In this document: piece by piece, positions 63,491 to 64,000 of the stretch | Position numbering within the stretch: the first letter of the stretch is position 1 | How the letters are laid out: each line of letters opens with the position of its first letter | Assembly: GCF_038246755.1 (NCBI RefSeq) | Contig: NZ_CP134706.1 | Span: 1 to 64,000 of the forward strand | Length of the DNA stretch: 64,000 bases | Direction: 5' to 3' | DNA from: Micromonospora sp. FIMYZ51 | Lineage (GTDB): Bacteria; Actinomycetota; Actinomycetes; Mycobacteriales; Micromonosporaceae | Made by a program: the position numbers and the translations under genes | Notes under the pieces: generated by a model | Told to the model about the DNA's origin: nothing | The model's database searches: none | Seen by the model: only the letters and a program-made list of their open reading frames with translations

Positions 63491-63802
63491 CTGCCGGTCG
63501 GCTGTGCTCCGACCGCGCCGGGTACTCCCGGCGGTTGCCGGCCGGCTCGGGGCTGGCGATGCGATGCGAATTGTCACAGGTTGTTCGCCGGTCGATCCGC
63601 TGGCCACCCTGCCGGCTGGGTAGAGATTCCGACGGAGGTGCTCCGACCCCTGGTCACGTCGGTGGTTCCGTCCGCACCGGGCGGGTGGACTGCGACAACG
63701 GGCCGATCTTGGCCCGACCGGGCCGGGCGCCTGCACCGAGTATGGTTCACGAAGCGCTGCGGAGCGGGTACCGTTCCGTCGCGTCGCGCGCCGGGAGGAA
63801 AC

Positions 63803-64000
63803 ATGGGCAGGGACGTCGACCGAGCCGCCTTCTCCCGGGAGGACCGGGTCCGATACCGGCAGAAGGTCCGCCGCTGTCTGGACGTTTTCGCGTTGATGCT
63901 CGACGACTTCGGGTTCGACGCCGACCGGCCGATGACCGGGTTGGAGATCGAGCTCAACCTGGTGGACCCGAACGCCGAGCCCGCGATGCGCAACGACGAG
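63803..64000 (+). CDS. Glutamate-cysteine ligase family protein (5' part)
   Basis: 66 codons are open to the window end. The peptide MGRDVDRAAFSREDRVRYRQ ... MTGLEIELNLVDPNAEPAM carries the GxExEL-like signature (GLEIELNLVD) of the GCS2/carboxylate-amine ligase family, in which Glu residues bind the metal for ATP-dependent gamma-glutamyl ligation. The GGGAGGA ribosome site precedes ATG 63803. The gene is truncated by the window; the substrate (cysteine or another amine) cannot be told. Confidence 0.8.
   Translation, partial: MGRDVDRAAFSREDRVRYRQKVRRCLDVFALMLDDFGFDADRPMTGLEIELNLVDPNAEPAMRNDE

Overview
The window is high-GC actinobacterial chromosome that begins exactly at the dnaA start codon. 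Gene order (dnaA, oriC, dnaN, gnd, recF, DUF721/dciA, gyrB, gyrA, DUF3566 protein, tRNA-Ile, DLW-39 peptide, tRNA-Ala), frequent GTG starts, very high third-position GC and DnaA boxes of the TTGTCCACA/TTATCCACA type point to the family Micromonosporaceae, most likely Micromonospora or a close relative. The genus is inferred from gene order and repeat style, not from a search.

Layout. 1-13.7 kb: replication-initiation and gyrase block, with an oriC of about a dozen DnaA boxes and a second, smaller DnaA-box cluster between gyrB and gyrA. 13.69-26.22 kb: a complete integrative element of the AICE type, bounded by a 50-bp direct repeat made of the 3' part of tRNA-Ala. It carries a long translationally coupled minus-strand operon (first gene of unknown function, TraB/FtsK DNA translocase, many small proteins, RepSA-like initiator, Xis, Int). 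Facing it are a GntR-kinase fusion with a partner P-loop kinase, a 0.9-kb non-coding stretch rich in hairpins, and an XRE/ImmA-like metallopeptidase with an unknown partner behind a leaderless promoter and operator. 26.2-34.3 kb: lipoprotein, DUF952, GNAT, threonylcarbamoyl-AMP synthase and a giant CtpI-like P-type ATPase. 34.5-49.1 kb: MFS exporter behind a SoxR/MerR-type operator, NAD(P)H-binding protein, YbaK deacylase, a parS-like site, FrnE/DsbA, SufE, CBS protein, ProS, a two-component system, HAD, SUMF1-like and SGNH proteins, an ECF sigma factor with a putative membrane anti-sigma factor, and a rhodanese.

49.1-59.2 kb: a TetR/FAD-monooxygenase divergent pair with three matching operators, a second TetR, then an acyl-CoA carboxylase / HMG-CoA lyase / acyl-CoA dehydrogenase cluster of the leucine/isovalerate degradation type. 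A frameshifted IS110-family element splits this cluster. 59.3-64 kb: an XRE-STAND regulator, a MarR/YceI divergent pair and the start of a glutamate-cysteine ligase-like gene cut by the window end.

The window is unusually rich in small repeats: three copies of a 52-bp interspersed element, two other large intergenic palindromes and seven tandem arrays. Three of the arrays lie inside coding sequences and one more overlaps a gene's 3' end.
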